Positions 1 to 6,737 are shown, numbered from the stretch's first letter. The stretch: 9,660 nt of DNA from Verrucomicrobiaceae bacterium (GCA_021151605.1 JAGKWZ010000208.1:1-9660); one strand, 5' to 3'. Made by a program: numbers and translations. The notes: generated from the letters alone by a model not told the origin.

Positions 1-581
1 TGATCAGAGAACCACAAGTGCCTAACGATGTACTTCTCCGGGTTGATGGTGCTGTTGCCATCCGCAGGATCGGTGCCCTGGGCCAGTTCGGCGCTGTCGC
101 TAACCCCATCACCATCCGAGTCGGGGCTATTGGGATTGGTGCCCAGGCTAACCTCCAGAGAGTCAGACAAAGTATCCGCATCGGAATCCCCCTCCAGCGG
201 ATCCGTCTGGTGGAGCTGCAGTTCCTCATTGTTGGTCAGGCCATCGGAATCGAAGTCCGCGTCACCCACCGGGCCGGAGTAAGCCTGATCTGTGTAGCGT
301 AGGCGGACAAAGGCACGCTCCGAAGTGATGCTCAGCCCCCATTCCAAGACCGCTCCCGTCCCGGCCTCAACAACAGGAACATAGGTCCAATCACCAGGCA
401 TCAGAGATTCCGAAGTTTGCACGAAGTAGCTGCGACCCGTCTTCCCGAACCACTTCACCACCATCTCGTCTTCGGCCGCCCCACTCACGGCCATGAGACC
501 TTCGTTCGGGGCGTTTTCAATCTGTGCATGACCCCAGGCAGCACAGTGCAACAAATAGAGGCAAATAAAGCTGCGTATCAT
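1..581 (-). CDS. Secreted TSP3-like calcium-binding repeat protein, C-terminus cut by window edge
   Basis: 193 codons are visible and the frame stays open to base 1, so the C-terminus is missing. Residues 1-19 (MIRSFICLYLLHCAAWGHA) form a short signal peptide. Residues about 38-97 resemble the beta-sandwich module common in verrucomicrobial exported proteins, with a YFVQTSESL...DWTYVPV core and a FVRLRYTD end. Residues 107-177 hold Asp-rich TSP3-like motifs (DADFDSDGLTNNEE, DSDADTLSDSLE, DSDGDGVSDSAE), each followed by a GTxP/QTDP turn, which in this family bind calcium. The start is well supported: AGAGGAGGG lies 6 nt upstream, and the ATG overlaps the TGA of the upstream gene (ATGA), which indicates coupled translation. 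Export to the periplasm or surface is inferred. Such modules often precede larger repeat regions, but what follows here cannot be seen. Confidence 0.85.
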   Translation of the reverse strand, partial: MIRSFICLYLLHCAAWGHAQIENAPNEGLMAVSGAAEDEMVVKWFGKTGRSYFVQTSESLMPGDWTYVPVVEAGTGAVLEWGLSITSERAFVRLRYTDQAYSGPVGDADFDSDGLTNNEELQLHQTDPLEGDSDADTLSDSLEVSLGTNPNSPDSDGDGVSDSAELAQGTDPADGNSTINPEKYIVRHLWFSD

Positions 582-1288
582 GGCTGGCCCTCCTCTGGCT
601 GAGCCCCATGCAGCACACTCTGGATGGGCCAGAAGCGTATGACGGTGTCCTGCTTGAGCGACGGACGCACAACCCTTTGGGCTTGGAGGGCCGCATTGGA
701 TGCCTTTACCGCCTCGTGCTCGGCAAGAATAGCCGTTTTGTTTGCATCAAAGTGGAGATGCAGCGCATCAATCCCTGAATAGGCCGCATCTGCCACGGAT
801 GCAGGCTGACTCATGATGGCATACCAGGAGCCAGGCTCCGCTGGTGGCATGATGGCGTGAAAAGCCGCGAGAGGTGCCAGTGCTTCCGATGAAGGTGCCT
901 CACCCAACCCCATGAAAACCTCGTAATGCACACCGCCGAGATCAAAACCGCCTGAAAGCCGTCCGGTAAAAGGTGTGAAATCAATGCTGCTCCAAATCAC
1001 ATACTCACCACCCGCCAGATCATGCCAGCGCATCTCCGTGAACTCATGCCCATAGACTGTGCAGGAAACCGAAACTATCTGACGCGGGAGTGCCGCATTA
1101 GTCTGCAGCGATACTGTAGGAGGGGTGGCCGGAACTGGCGGCGTAATGCGCTCAAAGATGATCTTATGATCCTGCAACTGAACCACCTGCCTGCTGAGAA
1201 CCTCAGGTGCTATATTTTGCGCCGCTATTTCAATGCAGCCGGTGAAGATGGCCAGCATTAGGCATCGTAGGTTGAGTGGAGTGGTCAT
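578..1288 (-). CDS. Hypothetical exported protein, partner of the TSP3 protein
   Basis: 236 aa, family not recognised. The N-terminus is signal-like: a short polar start, then the hydrophobic stretch LMLAIFTGCIEIAA, with likely cleavage near residue 24 (AAQN). The Cys in FTGC could instead be a lipobox-like site, but the match is poor. The body looks beta-rich (VSVSCTVYGHEFTEMRWHDLAGGEYVIW; GGFDLGGVHYEVFMGLGE). An Ala-rich helix follows around residues 185-212, with a basic C-terminus. No catalytic motif is visible. Its TGA shares bases with the ATG of the downstream TSP3 gene, so the two are very probably co-translated and may act together. No Shine-Dalgarno sequence precedes its own ATG. 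It is transcribed away from the 1698 gene. Confidence 0.75.
   Translation of the reverse strand: MTTPLNLRCLMLAIFTGCIEIAAQNIAPEVLSRQVVQLQDHKIIFERITPPVPATPPTVSLQTNAALPRQIVSVSCTVYGHEFTEMRWHDLAGGEYVIWSSIDFTPFTGRLSGGFDLGGVHYEVFMGLGEAPSSEALAPLAAFHAIMPPAEPGSWYAIMSQPASVADAAYSGIDALHLHFDANKTAILAEHEAVKASNAALQAQRVVRPSLKQDTVIRFWPIQSVLHGAQPEEGQP
588..596 (-). promoter_or_regulatory. Strong Shine-Dalgarno site for the TSP3 gene
   Basis: On the minus strand these bases read AGAGGAGGG, 6 nt before the ATG at 581-579. The site lies inside the last codons of the upstream gene. It is the only strong ribosome binding site in the window and it fixes the start of the TSP3 gene. Combined with the ATGA overlap, it suggests re-initiation by ribosomes finishing the upstream frame. 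Confidence 0.75.
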
Positions 1289-1697
1289 CGTGAGTTTCAG
1301 AAGTTGATGTCAGTTGTGAGCTTCTATGCAATCGAGAGGGTGCGATCTGCAGCACCCTGCCTCCGTCCACCGCTAAGCTCCCATCCGATGAGGCGCAGAA
1401 CAAGCCGCAGCTCGTCGGGTGAGGGTCCCTGTGTCCTTCGAATCGCAGGCTTGAGATTAGCAGTTTCGGAGGCAACCAAGCCGCCCTTGCGGTCCGGAGC
1501 GCAAGCTGGTTTACGTATCATAAAGGCGGGTTAAATGAAGAAGCGGAAATTCACTATGATGCTGGGGATAGCAGGAAGCATTGAAGAGGCAAGAGAAATT
1601 TGATGGCGAAAAAGTTTGACTAGCCTCGTGAAAATAAATTTGCCGCTGTGAAAATAAATCTTACAGCCACGCACCCTTTTTTGGCAGCATTTCTAAC
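1289..1697. other. Divergent intergenic region without a convincing gene
   Basis: This 409-base spacer separates the minus-strand exported pair from the plus-strand gene at 1698. Overlapping frames of 65-81 codons on both strands at 1230-1534 show no recognisable protein. A very short frame at 1535-1603 (22 aa, beginning MKKRKFTMMLGIAGS) starts like a signal peptide and stops at once; it may be a relic or chance. The AT-rich end (1600-1690) is the likeliest promoter zone. It contains a TTGACT hexamer at 1616-1621 and two direct repeats, but no well-spaced -10 box is evident. Confidence 0.5.
1628..1659 (+). repeat. Two perfect 12-bp direct repeats spaced 20 bp
   Basis: GTGAAAATAAAT occurs at 1628-1639 and again at 1648-1659, a 20-bp start-to-start distance, close to two helical turns. 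The repeats lie 39-70 bp before the ATG at 1698, just downstream of a TTGACT hexamer at 1616-1621. Position and phasing would fit an operator or activator site on one face of the DNA. That role is inferred; the sequence shows only the repeat. Confidence 0.5.
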
Positions 1698-2561
1698 ATG
1701 CCACCAGGATTTACGTGGAATTCAGGAGTGGTTTGGAATGCGCCTGGAGCCGTGTGGGCAGGTGGAACACCTCAGCCACAACCAACTCTACCTCAGACGC
1801 CTCAGGGTGTAAGGCGTCATTCAAAGCCAATGAACGATTATTACCTGAATCGAATTAACATGGGCCGTAAGGTCTTTGCTTGTCTGGATGATGAGGCGCA
1901 TGAACCGCTGTGGAAAAATGTCCCACCACTGCGGCTGACGGCAGCGGTCGCCGAGGCACGGGTGCTGATGGCTGGGCTGGAAAAGCTGGCCCAGGAACAA
2001 GGGCAGGCGACGACGGGAAGCGCGGCGGACAAGCGCCGTGAGGAAAAGGAACTGGAGGACGCGGCTCATGAACTGGGGCGGCTGGTGGTGCGCTGCTGCC
2101 GGTCAGAGGGTGATGAAACCGGGGCGGCTACGTTTGACCTTTCCCTGACTGGCTGGCGGAAGATGCGGGATGAGGTGCTGCTGCAAACGGCACGCTCCCT
2201 GGAAACGAAGGCCGCCGCCTGTGCCGCGACAGCCAAAGGCGCGGAATATGGCATCACGGCGCTCAAAGTGGCGGCGCTGAAGAAGGAGGCGGATGATTAT
2301 GAAAAATTCATCGTGGCTCCCGATGCGGCCATCAGCGGACGTGCGGCCACGACCCGGCAGTTGCGTCCGGCGTTTATCGCCTTTGAAGACCAACTCGAGG
2401 AGATCGACGACCTCGTTTTGCCTCTGCGCGCCACGGCAGCAGGGGCGCTCTTTGTCTCCAAATACGATCAGGCCCGCAGCATCAATGACCGCGGCCATGG
2501 TCCCGGCGAGGACGAGCCCGAGCCTCCCGCACCGCCACCACCGCCGGTGGCACCAGTGTGA
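1698..2561 (+). CDS. Hypothetical alanine-rich helical protein with Trp-rich N-terminus and Pro-rich tail
   Basis: 287 aa. Residues 1-24 are Trp/Gly/Asn-rich (FTWNSGVVWNAPGAVWAGG), followed by a Pro/Gln linker to about residue 37. Residues 45-255 are predicted helical and Ala/Leu/Glu/Lys-rich, with coiled-coil-like stretches (ADKRREEKELEDAAHELGRL; ALKVAALKKEADDYEKF) and a conserved-looking end FVSKYDQARSINDRG. The tail is acidic then proline-rich (EDEPEPPAPPPPPVAPV). From memory, the F..KY..AR.I.D.G ending recalls a family of helical-bundle proteins of unknown function in Bacteroidota and Verrucomicrobiota. No signal peptide or catalytic motif is visible. The start could instead be ATG 1830 (MNDYYLNRINMG). 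I prefer 1698 because the Trp-rich segment looks coding, but no Shine-Dalgarno supports either. An intrinsic terminator follows. Confidence 0.75.
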   Translation: MPPGFTWNSGVVWNAPGAVWAGGTPQPQPTLPQTPQGVRRHSKPMNDYYLNRINMGRKVFACLDDEAHEPLWKNVPPLRLTAAVAEARVLMAGLEKLAQEQGQATTGSAADKRREEKELEDAAHELGRLVVRCCRSEGDETGAATFDLSLTGWRKMRDEVLLQTARSLETKAAACAATAKGAEYGITALKVAALKKEADDYEKFIVAPDAAISGRAATTRQLRPAFIAFEDQLEEIDDLVLPLRATAAGALFVSKYDQARSINDRGHGPGEDEPEPPAPPPPPVAPV

Positions 2562-2589
2562 GCCACCATCTAAATGATCAATTCCAGCG

Positions 2590-2630
2590 ACGCCCCATCG
2601 GGTTTTTGACCTGAATGGGGCGTTTCTTTG
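2590..2630 (+). terminator. Rho-independent terminator after the 1698 gene
   Basis: ACGCCCCAT (2590-2598) pairs perfectly with ATGGGGCGT (2615-2623). The 16-nt loop may pair further (GGT/ACC). A T-rich run (TTTCTTTGGTTT) follows directly. The stem begins 28 bases after the stop codon. The T-run lies only on the plus-strand exit side, so it should end transcription of the 1698 gene and not of the convergent LamG gene. Confidence 0.8.
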
Positions 2631-2642
2631 GTTTGAGGGCTC

Positions 2643-2776
2643 ATTTCTCGTGTTTTTGGGCCATTTCCGCTGTTTGCGACCGCCATTTCTTCTGTTTTCG
2701 GTCCATTTCTTGTGTTTGTGCCCCGATTTCTTGTGTTGGTGGGTCTATTTCTTGTGTTTGAGAGGCGATTTCTTCA
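2643..2776. repeat. Degenerate tandem array, seven units of about 21 bp
   Basis: The core ATTTCTTGTGTTTG recurs with ATTTC starting at 2643, 2663, 2685, 2704, 2726, 2747 and 2768, giving spacings of 20, 22, 19, 22, 21 and 21. Cores at 2704 and 2747 are identical over 14 bases; the others differ at one to several positions, and the seventh is cut short. The 1-2 base length changes break any reading frame, so this is a DNA-level repeat rather than a heptapeptide-coding one. It sits between two convergent genes, and its last copy contains the stop codon of the minus-strand LamG gene. Function unknown. Confidence 0.75.
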
Positions 2777-5700
2777 GCGGCCAACTCGCATCCACTTCAC
2801 GCTCTCCATGCCGGAGGCGAGGTCGCGGACTTTGATCTGCCAGGCGCCGGGGTCTTCATTCGGGGCGAGTTCGAGCGGAACGGTGAGGGTGCCTTTCTCG
2901 GCCGCATAGTAGCCGCTGCCTTCAGCACGCACGCCGTTGGCGTCCTGCACGGTGACTTCCAGAGGAAGGATGGCGGCGATGGGCGAGGCATCGGTCGTGG
3001 TGATCGTGGCGGTGATCTGGGCCGTATTTCCGCAGGTGGCGGTGGCGGGCACATCGAGCGCGAGATTCAGCAGTGATTTCGGCGTGACGAGGTAGATGCG
3101 GCCATCACCAGGGCCGAGATTCACGGGCCAGCTCACCTGCCCTTCAACGCTGCGATTCGGCACGATTTGGCTATGAGTCGTGAGATCATAGACGCTGGCG
3201 GTGTCCTGATTCAGCGTCAGCGTGCCGCTGCTGGGCAGGCCGTTTTCCATGACGAGACCATGCTGGCCGACATAGGTGCCGGGCTCGCGATGATCGTTCA
3301 CGACGAAGACATAGAGCGCATCGCCACTGCGGCGGGTGCGGGTGATGATCTCGGGGTTATCCATGCTGAGGGCGGGCTTCCAGCCGAGGGTCTGCATCTT
3401 CTCGGGCAAAGTTTTCGCGAGGGCGAGCACGGTGGCTTTGTCCTGCACGGCGTTCTTCACGCGCTTGAAGCTCGGGATCACGAGGTCGGCCTTCACGCCG
3501 GGGCAGAGGAACTCATCGGCGATGACTTTGCCGCCGCGCTTTTGCCAGTCGGTGATCTTTTTGACCACACTCTCGGTGAGGACATCGCACTCAGGCATGA
3601 GCAGGTATTTGCGCCCGCTGAGGCCGCTCTTCAGCAGGGTCTCTTCAAAGAGGATATCCATCTGCACATGGGCGTGCTGCATGGCCTGCCAGAGATCGGC
3701 GGACCAACCATTGTTGCTGCCATAGCCGCCGCGACGCGCGAACATCTGCGAGGTGAAGCTCTCCAGCAGCGCGACCTCGCTGCGATCGGCGGGGATCTTC
3801 ATCAAGGTGGGGCCGAGCGGCTCGGCGACATCACGGATGAGGTCACGCAGGACGTGGACGGTGTTCGGATTCGTGAAGCGGTAGGCACTCGTGCTGCCGG
3901 GATTGTCCACCAGCGACTGCCAGCCGTGATACATGATGCCCTGGATGGGACGCGCGAGCTTGGTCCAGAAGGCTTCCTTCAAATGCATGGGCGCGATGGT
4001 GATGTAGGCGGCGTCGGGATCATGGTCCTGCCAGGCCACGAGATCGCCGGGGGCCTTGGCCCCGATGGGGGCGGTCTGGGAGCGATACCAGATGAGCTGC
4101 GTCATCTTCATCACGCGCTGGCCTTTGCCGCTGGCATCGCTCATGGCAAAGAGCTGATCCGTGGCGAGCCCGATGCGCTGGGGATCGGGATAGGTGTAGG
4201 TCCAGTGCGAAAGTACATCCACGCTGCCACCGGCACCGCTGATGCTCGGCTGACGCACCGCCGGGTCAAAGAAGGTCCAGAAGTCGCGGCGGCCATGGCT
4301 CTTCACGCCCCTGCTGAGGGCGGAGTGCAGGCCGTTCCAGCCATCGCCCACGGTCCAGAACCAGCGGTAGTATTTCAGGATGGGATGCTCATCCGGGATC
4401 ACGCGGTTGGTTGGGAAGTCTGCCAGCTTCGTGTGATCCACGCCCCACTTGTTCACCACCTCGGCAGGGATGCCAGTCTTGGCAAAGGTGCGGTAGTTTT
4501 CGAGATCGATGGGAGTGAAGGAAGGCGCGTTGTGATCGCGAACCTCGGTGTTGATCAGGGCGGAGGTGAAGGCGGGATGGTCGCCATAGGTCTTCGCCAT
4601 GCTCTGGCCGACGGTCTGGAAGAAAGGCGCGAACTCTGGGATGCTGGCGCAGATGTCCTGGCGCTCATAGACCTTGCCGTTGCGGTCGATGCGGAGGTTT
4701 TTGGGATCGCCCTTCAAGGTATCCGAGGGCGAAAGGCTGGCCACGACCTCCAGCCCATTGCGCAAGGCTTCGTCGAGGTAGGTGCGGTTCCTCGCGATGT
4801 ATTCTTCCTTGCCTGGAGGGAGCTGTTTCTTCTGCTGCCACATGTCTCCAGCACCCACGGCGCTCATGCCGATGAAGTGGGTGAAGCCGATGTCCTTCAG
4901 TCGTGCGATCTCGTCGCCACCTGCGCCCCACATGACCACGGGCAGTCGTGGTGGCTGGCGCGGCACGATCTCGATGCTGAGAGATTGTTCGTTGTGGTAG
5001 TCACCAGCTTCAAAGCGGGCCGTCAAGGTATAGTGGCCGGGTTTGAGCTTCGTGTCGGCGGTGAACTTCGCCGTGTGAGCTGCGCCGGATTTGAGGTCGG
5101 GCAGGATGAAGTCCTCGTCCTTGCCACCGAAGCTGATTTTGAGTTTGGCGGCCTGGAGGGTCTCACGACGGAGATTCGTGCAGATGATCTCCACGGGCTT
5201 CACCGAGGTCTCCATGCGTCGCCACACCGTGCGTGGGCTGGTGATGTCCAGGCTCGCGCGCTCGAACTTCAGCGCTGCATCGCTGATGCGGACTTCGTCG
5301 ATGAAGCCGGGGAAGCCGCCGTAGTTGCTGCCGAGGCGGTCGCCGATACTCAGAGCCTTCGTGCCCGGTGTGATGGCGGTGTATCCCTCCAGCTTCATGC
5401 CGCCGATGCGTGAACCATTGCGGAAGAACTGCCCGTCACCTGCGCCATCATAGACAAAGGCGATGTGCTGCCAGTCTGTGCCGAGCTGGACGGGCTGTGA
5501 GTGGATCATCTTGGACTCAGCGCCGAACCCCAGCGTGACGAAGAGCCTGCGCGTGCCGCCTTTGTCCGCCTCGGTGATCTGCCAGGCATAGTCCGTGTGA
5601 TCGACATACTTCTTATCCAGCAGGTAACAGCGCTGGGTGGCCGGCCAGTCGGCCTTGGGCTTGATCCACATCTCCAGAGTGAAGGCCCCTTTCGGTGATA

Positions 5701-5995
5701 GCGCGGGCTTCGCCGTCGTCATGGCCGCGTGGCGTTTGTCCTCAATGGGGAAGCCGGGGAAGGACTCCAGCCCTTCGCCAAACTTGCCCCCGACTCCCGT
5801 TTTTGCGCCGAGCAGGGAGAAATCATGCCCTTTGCCCGAGCTGTCTTTCAGCGCGGATTCGCCATCGAACTGCCAGTAGCCGAGTACCTGCGGGCCGGTG
5901 GCGTCGGTCTTTGTGTAGCCAGTTTCCCAGGTTTCCTGAAGCGTGGCCGCGTGGGCAAAGAGAGGGAGCAGAAGGAGGCTAGTAAGGACGCGCAT
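2774..5995 (-). CDS. Secreted LamG-domain protein with glycoside-hydrolase-like TIM barrel
   Basis: 1073 aa. I place the start at 5995, giving a classic signal peptide MRVLTSLLLLPLFAHA cleaved before ATLQ. An ATG 21 codons upstream (6058) adds only a polar segment that would bury the signal. Residues about 36-240 are a LamG/concanavalin-like domain (GYWQFDGESALKDSSGKGHD; FTLEMWIKPKADW; WQHIAFVYDG; GFIDEVRISDAAL). A beta domain follows, then from about 350 a probable TIM barrel (MWGAGGDEIARLKDIGFTHF; NGLEVVASLSP; ALINTEVRDH, where E484 is a candidate acid/base). Residues about 797-830 (YLLMPECDVLTESVVKKI...GGKVIADE) resemble the glutaminase-like domain of GH42-type glycosidases. The C-terminal 100 residues form a further beta-sandwich. 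A periplasmic or outer-surface polysaccharide-degrading enzyme is likely; substrate and exact GH family are not determinable by eye. Confidence 0.85.
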   Translation of the reverse strand: MRVLTSLLLLPLFAHAATLQETWETGYTKTDATGPQVLGYWQFDGESALKDSSGKGHDFSLLGAKTGVGGKFGEGLESFPGFPIEDKRHAAMTTAKPALSPKGAFTLEMWIKPKADWPATQRCYLLDKKYVDHTDYAWQITEADKGGTRRLFVTLGFGAESKMIHSQPVQLGTDWQHIAFVYDGAGDGQFFRNGSRIGGMKLEGYTAITPGTKALSIGDRLGSNYGGFPGFIDEVRISDAALKFERASLDITSPRTVWRRMETSVKPVEIICTNLRRETLQAAKLKISFGGKDEDFILPDLKSGAAHTAKFTADTKLKPGHYTLTARFEAGDYHNEQSLSIEIVPRQPPRLPVVMWGAGGDEIARLKDIGFTHFIGMSAVGAGDMWQQKKQLPPGKEEYIARNRTYLDEALRNGLEVVASLSPSDTLKGDPKNLRIDRNGKVYERQDICASIPEFAPFFQTVGQSMAKTYGDHPAFTSALINTEVRDHNAPSFTPIDLENYRTFAKTGIPAEVVNKWGVDHTKLADFPTNRVIPDEHPILKYYRWFWTVGDGWNGLHSALSRGVKSHGRRDFWTFFDPAVRQPSISGAGGSVDVLSHWTYTYPDPQRIGLATDQLFAMSDASGKGQRVMKMTQLIWYRSQTAPIGAKAPGDLVAWQDHDPDAAYITIAPMHLKEAFWTKLARPIQGIMYHGWQSLVDNPGSTSAYRFTNPNTVHVLRDLIRDVAEPLGPTLMKIPADRSEVALLESFTSQMFARRGGYGSNNGWSADLWQAMQHAHVQMDILFEETLLKSGLSGRKYLLMPECDVLTESVVKKITDWQKRGGKVIADEFLCPGVKADLVIPSFKRVKNAVQDKATVLALAKTLPEKMQTLGWKPALSMDNPEIITRTRRSGDALYVFVVNDHREPGTYVGQHGLVMENGLPSSGTLTLNQDTASVYDLTTHSQIVPNRSVEGQVSWPVNLGPGDGRIYLVTPKSLLNLALDVPATATCGNTAQITATITTTDASPIAAILPLEVTVQDANGVRAEGSGYYAAEKGTLTVPLELAPNEDPGAWQIKVRDLASGMESVKWMRVGR

Positions 5996-6117
5996 GGGTT
6001 GGGAGCATACAAACGTGGTCAGCCGTGTGGTTTGTGTGGAAGAATGGTGCGCAGGCATTCTCCTTCGCGGCGCAAACCCAGACTGGCAATGCGGCGGGGG
6101 CTCGACAATCTCGGCAC

Positions 6118-6228
6118 ACGACCCGAGAAGCTGCTGCTGAGATCTTCGAACGAATCGCCCTCCTGCTGGAATTGAAGGGGGAGCCCCCCTTTAAAACCCG
6201 TGCCTACAAGATGGGGGCGGAGATCGTG
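6118..6228 (+). pseudogene. Remnant of PolX-type DNA polymerase N-terminal helix-hairpin-helix domain
   Basis: Thirty-seven codons read TTREAAAEIFERIALLLELK then GEPPFKTRAYKMGAEIV. This closely matches the start of bacterial PolX (family X polymerase/3'-5' exonuclease), whose N-terminal HHH domain typically reads A.IFE.IA.LLE.KGENPF..RAY..A. The usual Asn of GEN is Pro here. The reading frame is open from 6025 to 6282, but similarity begins without a start codon at the expected place and ends after GAEIV, switching to unrelated residues (DHHAICTWRHV). The polymerase and PHP domains of a protein of about 570 aa are absent. I read it as a decayed or rearranged 5' fragment; a small free-standing HHH protein is less likely. 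Confidence 0.65.
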
Positions 6229-6370
6229 GACCACCATGCCATTTGTACCTGGAGGCATGTGCAGTCCTTCGCTGGACCATGATGCCACCAAGGAGCCCGC
6301 ATCCCTGCAAAGACAGGTGGTTTAGGTATGAATCGCCCTCGTCACACCATCCCCGGTGCCCTGATTCCAG

Positions 6371-6517
6371 GGAAAACCGGTTTCACGGATAAAGTTGTAG
6401 GCCTGACGGAAGATCCGTGAGGACTAACGCGCCGTCCGTGAGGCATGACGGACGAGCCGTCAGGTATAACGCGCTGTCCGTGAGGTACACAAACTCGTCC
6501 GTGAAAGTGCCCCATCC
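6371..6517. repeat. Tandem array of seven 21-bp units in exact phase
   Basis: Units start at 6371, 6392, 6413, 6434, 6455, 6476 and 6497, each exactly 21 bases. The best-conserved core is TCCGTGAGG (6414, 6435, 6477; TCCGTGAAA at 6498; GCCGTCAGG at 6456), often followed by a TAACGCGC-like half. The two leftmost units are more diverged, and a possible eighth lies at 6350-6370. The array is bounded by inverted 9-mers TTTCACGGA (6381-6389) and TCCGTGAAA (6498-6506). It contains internal palindromes: CCTGACGGA/TCCGTGAGG at 6402-6422 and TGACGG/CCGTCA at 6446-6462. As 21 is a multiple of three, both strands can be read as heptapeptide repeats (minus-strand unit like PHGSSVM), but no real gene is evident. 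Confidence 0.8.
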
Positions 6518-6737
6518 GGCTGTCTGTACGTTCGCTGCTGGCATCGACACTGGCGGCCATCACCAAGTCAGAAAAAGTCGGGCTGAGTTGGGGCTGTTTG
6601 AAAAGCTAACGTTTTATCCCTTGAGCCATCCTGAGAAAGCCTTCCCAGTTCCTGATGACTCCGAGACCATCTGGCCGCCATCGAAGCCTTTTTTGGGTTT
6701 TCGCCGCACGGCTCGCTACATCATGCATTCTATAGGG

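Larger units (their letters stand above)
5996..6737. other. Gene-poor region between the LamG and L,D-transpeptidase genes
   Basis: This 742-base divergent region holds a PolX relic (6118-6228) and a 21-bp repeat array (6371-6517), both listed separately. The rest contains short open frames on both strands without recognisable similarity. No well-formed promoter for either flanking gene stands out. Third-position GC bias is weak here, unlike in the flanking genes, which fits non-coding or decaying DNA. Confidence 0.6.

Noticed and set aside
1324..1534. 65- to 76-codon frames on both strands of the 1289-1697 spacer
   Set aside because: No recognisable family, no ribosome binding sites, and open frames on opposite strands cover the same bases, as expected by chance in GC-rich DNA.
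2650..2835. Hydrophobic 61-codon plus-strand frame across the first array
   Set aside because: The Phe/Leu/Cys-rich sequence is the translation of the ATTTCTTGTGTTTG repeat and runs into the antisense of the LamG gene. Indels between units argue against coding.
3167..5413. 748-codon plus-strand open frame opposite the LamG gene
   Set aside because: It is an antisense shadow produced by GC-rich third positions. The minus-strand frame has a signal peptide and recognisable domains, while this one shows only low-complexity Gly/Ala/Asp/His-rich sequence.
2643..6517. CRISPR array interpretation of the two repeat arrays
   Set aside because: Units are head-to-tail with a 21-bp period and no separate constant repeat and unique spacer of about 30 bp each. 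No cas genes are present.
6342..6566. 74-codon minus-strand frame with PHGSSV-like heptapeptide repeats
   Set aside because: The heptads follow automatically from a 21-bp DNA repeat. There is no ribosome binding site or signal peptide, and unit differences are not mainly silent. Kept as part of the array finding, not as a gene.
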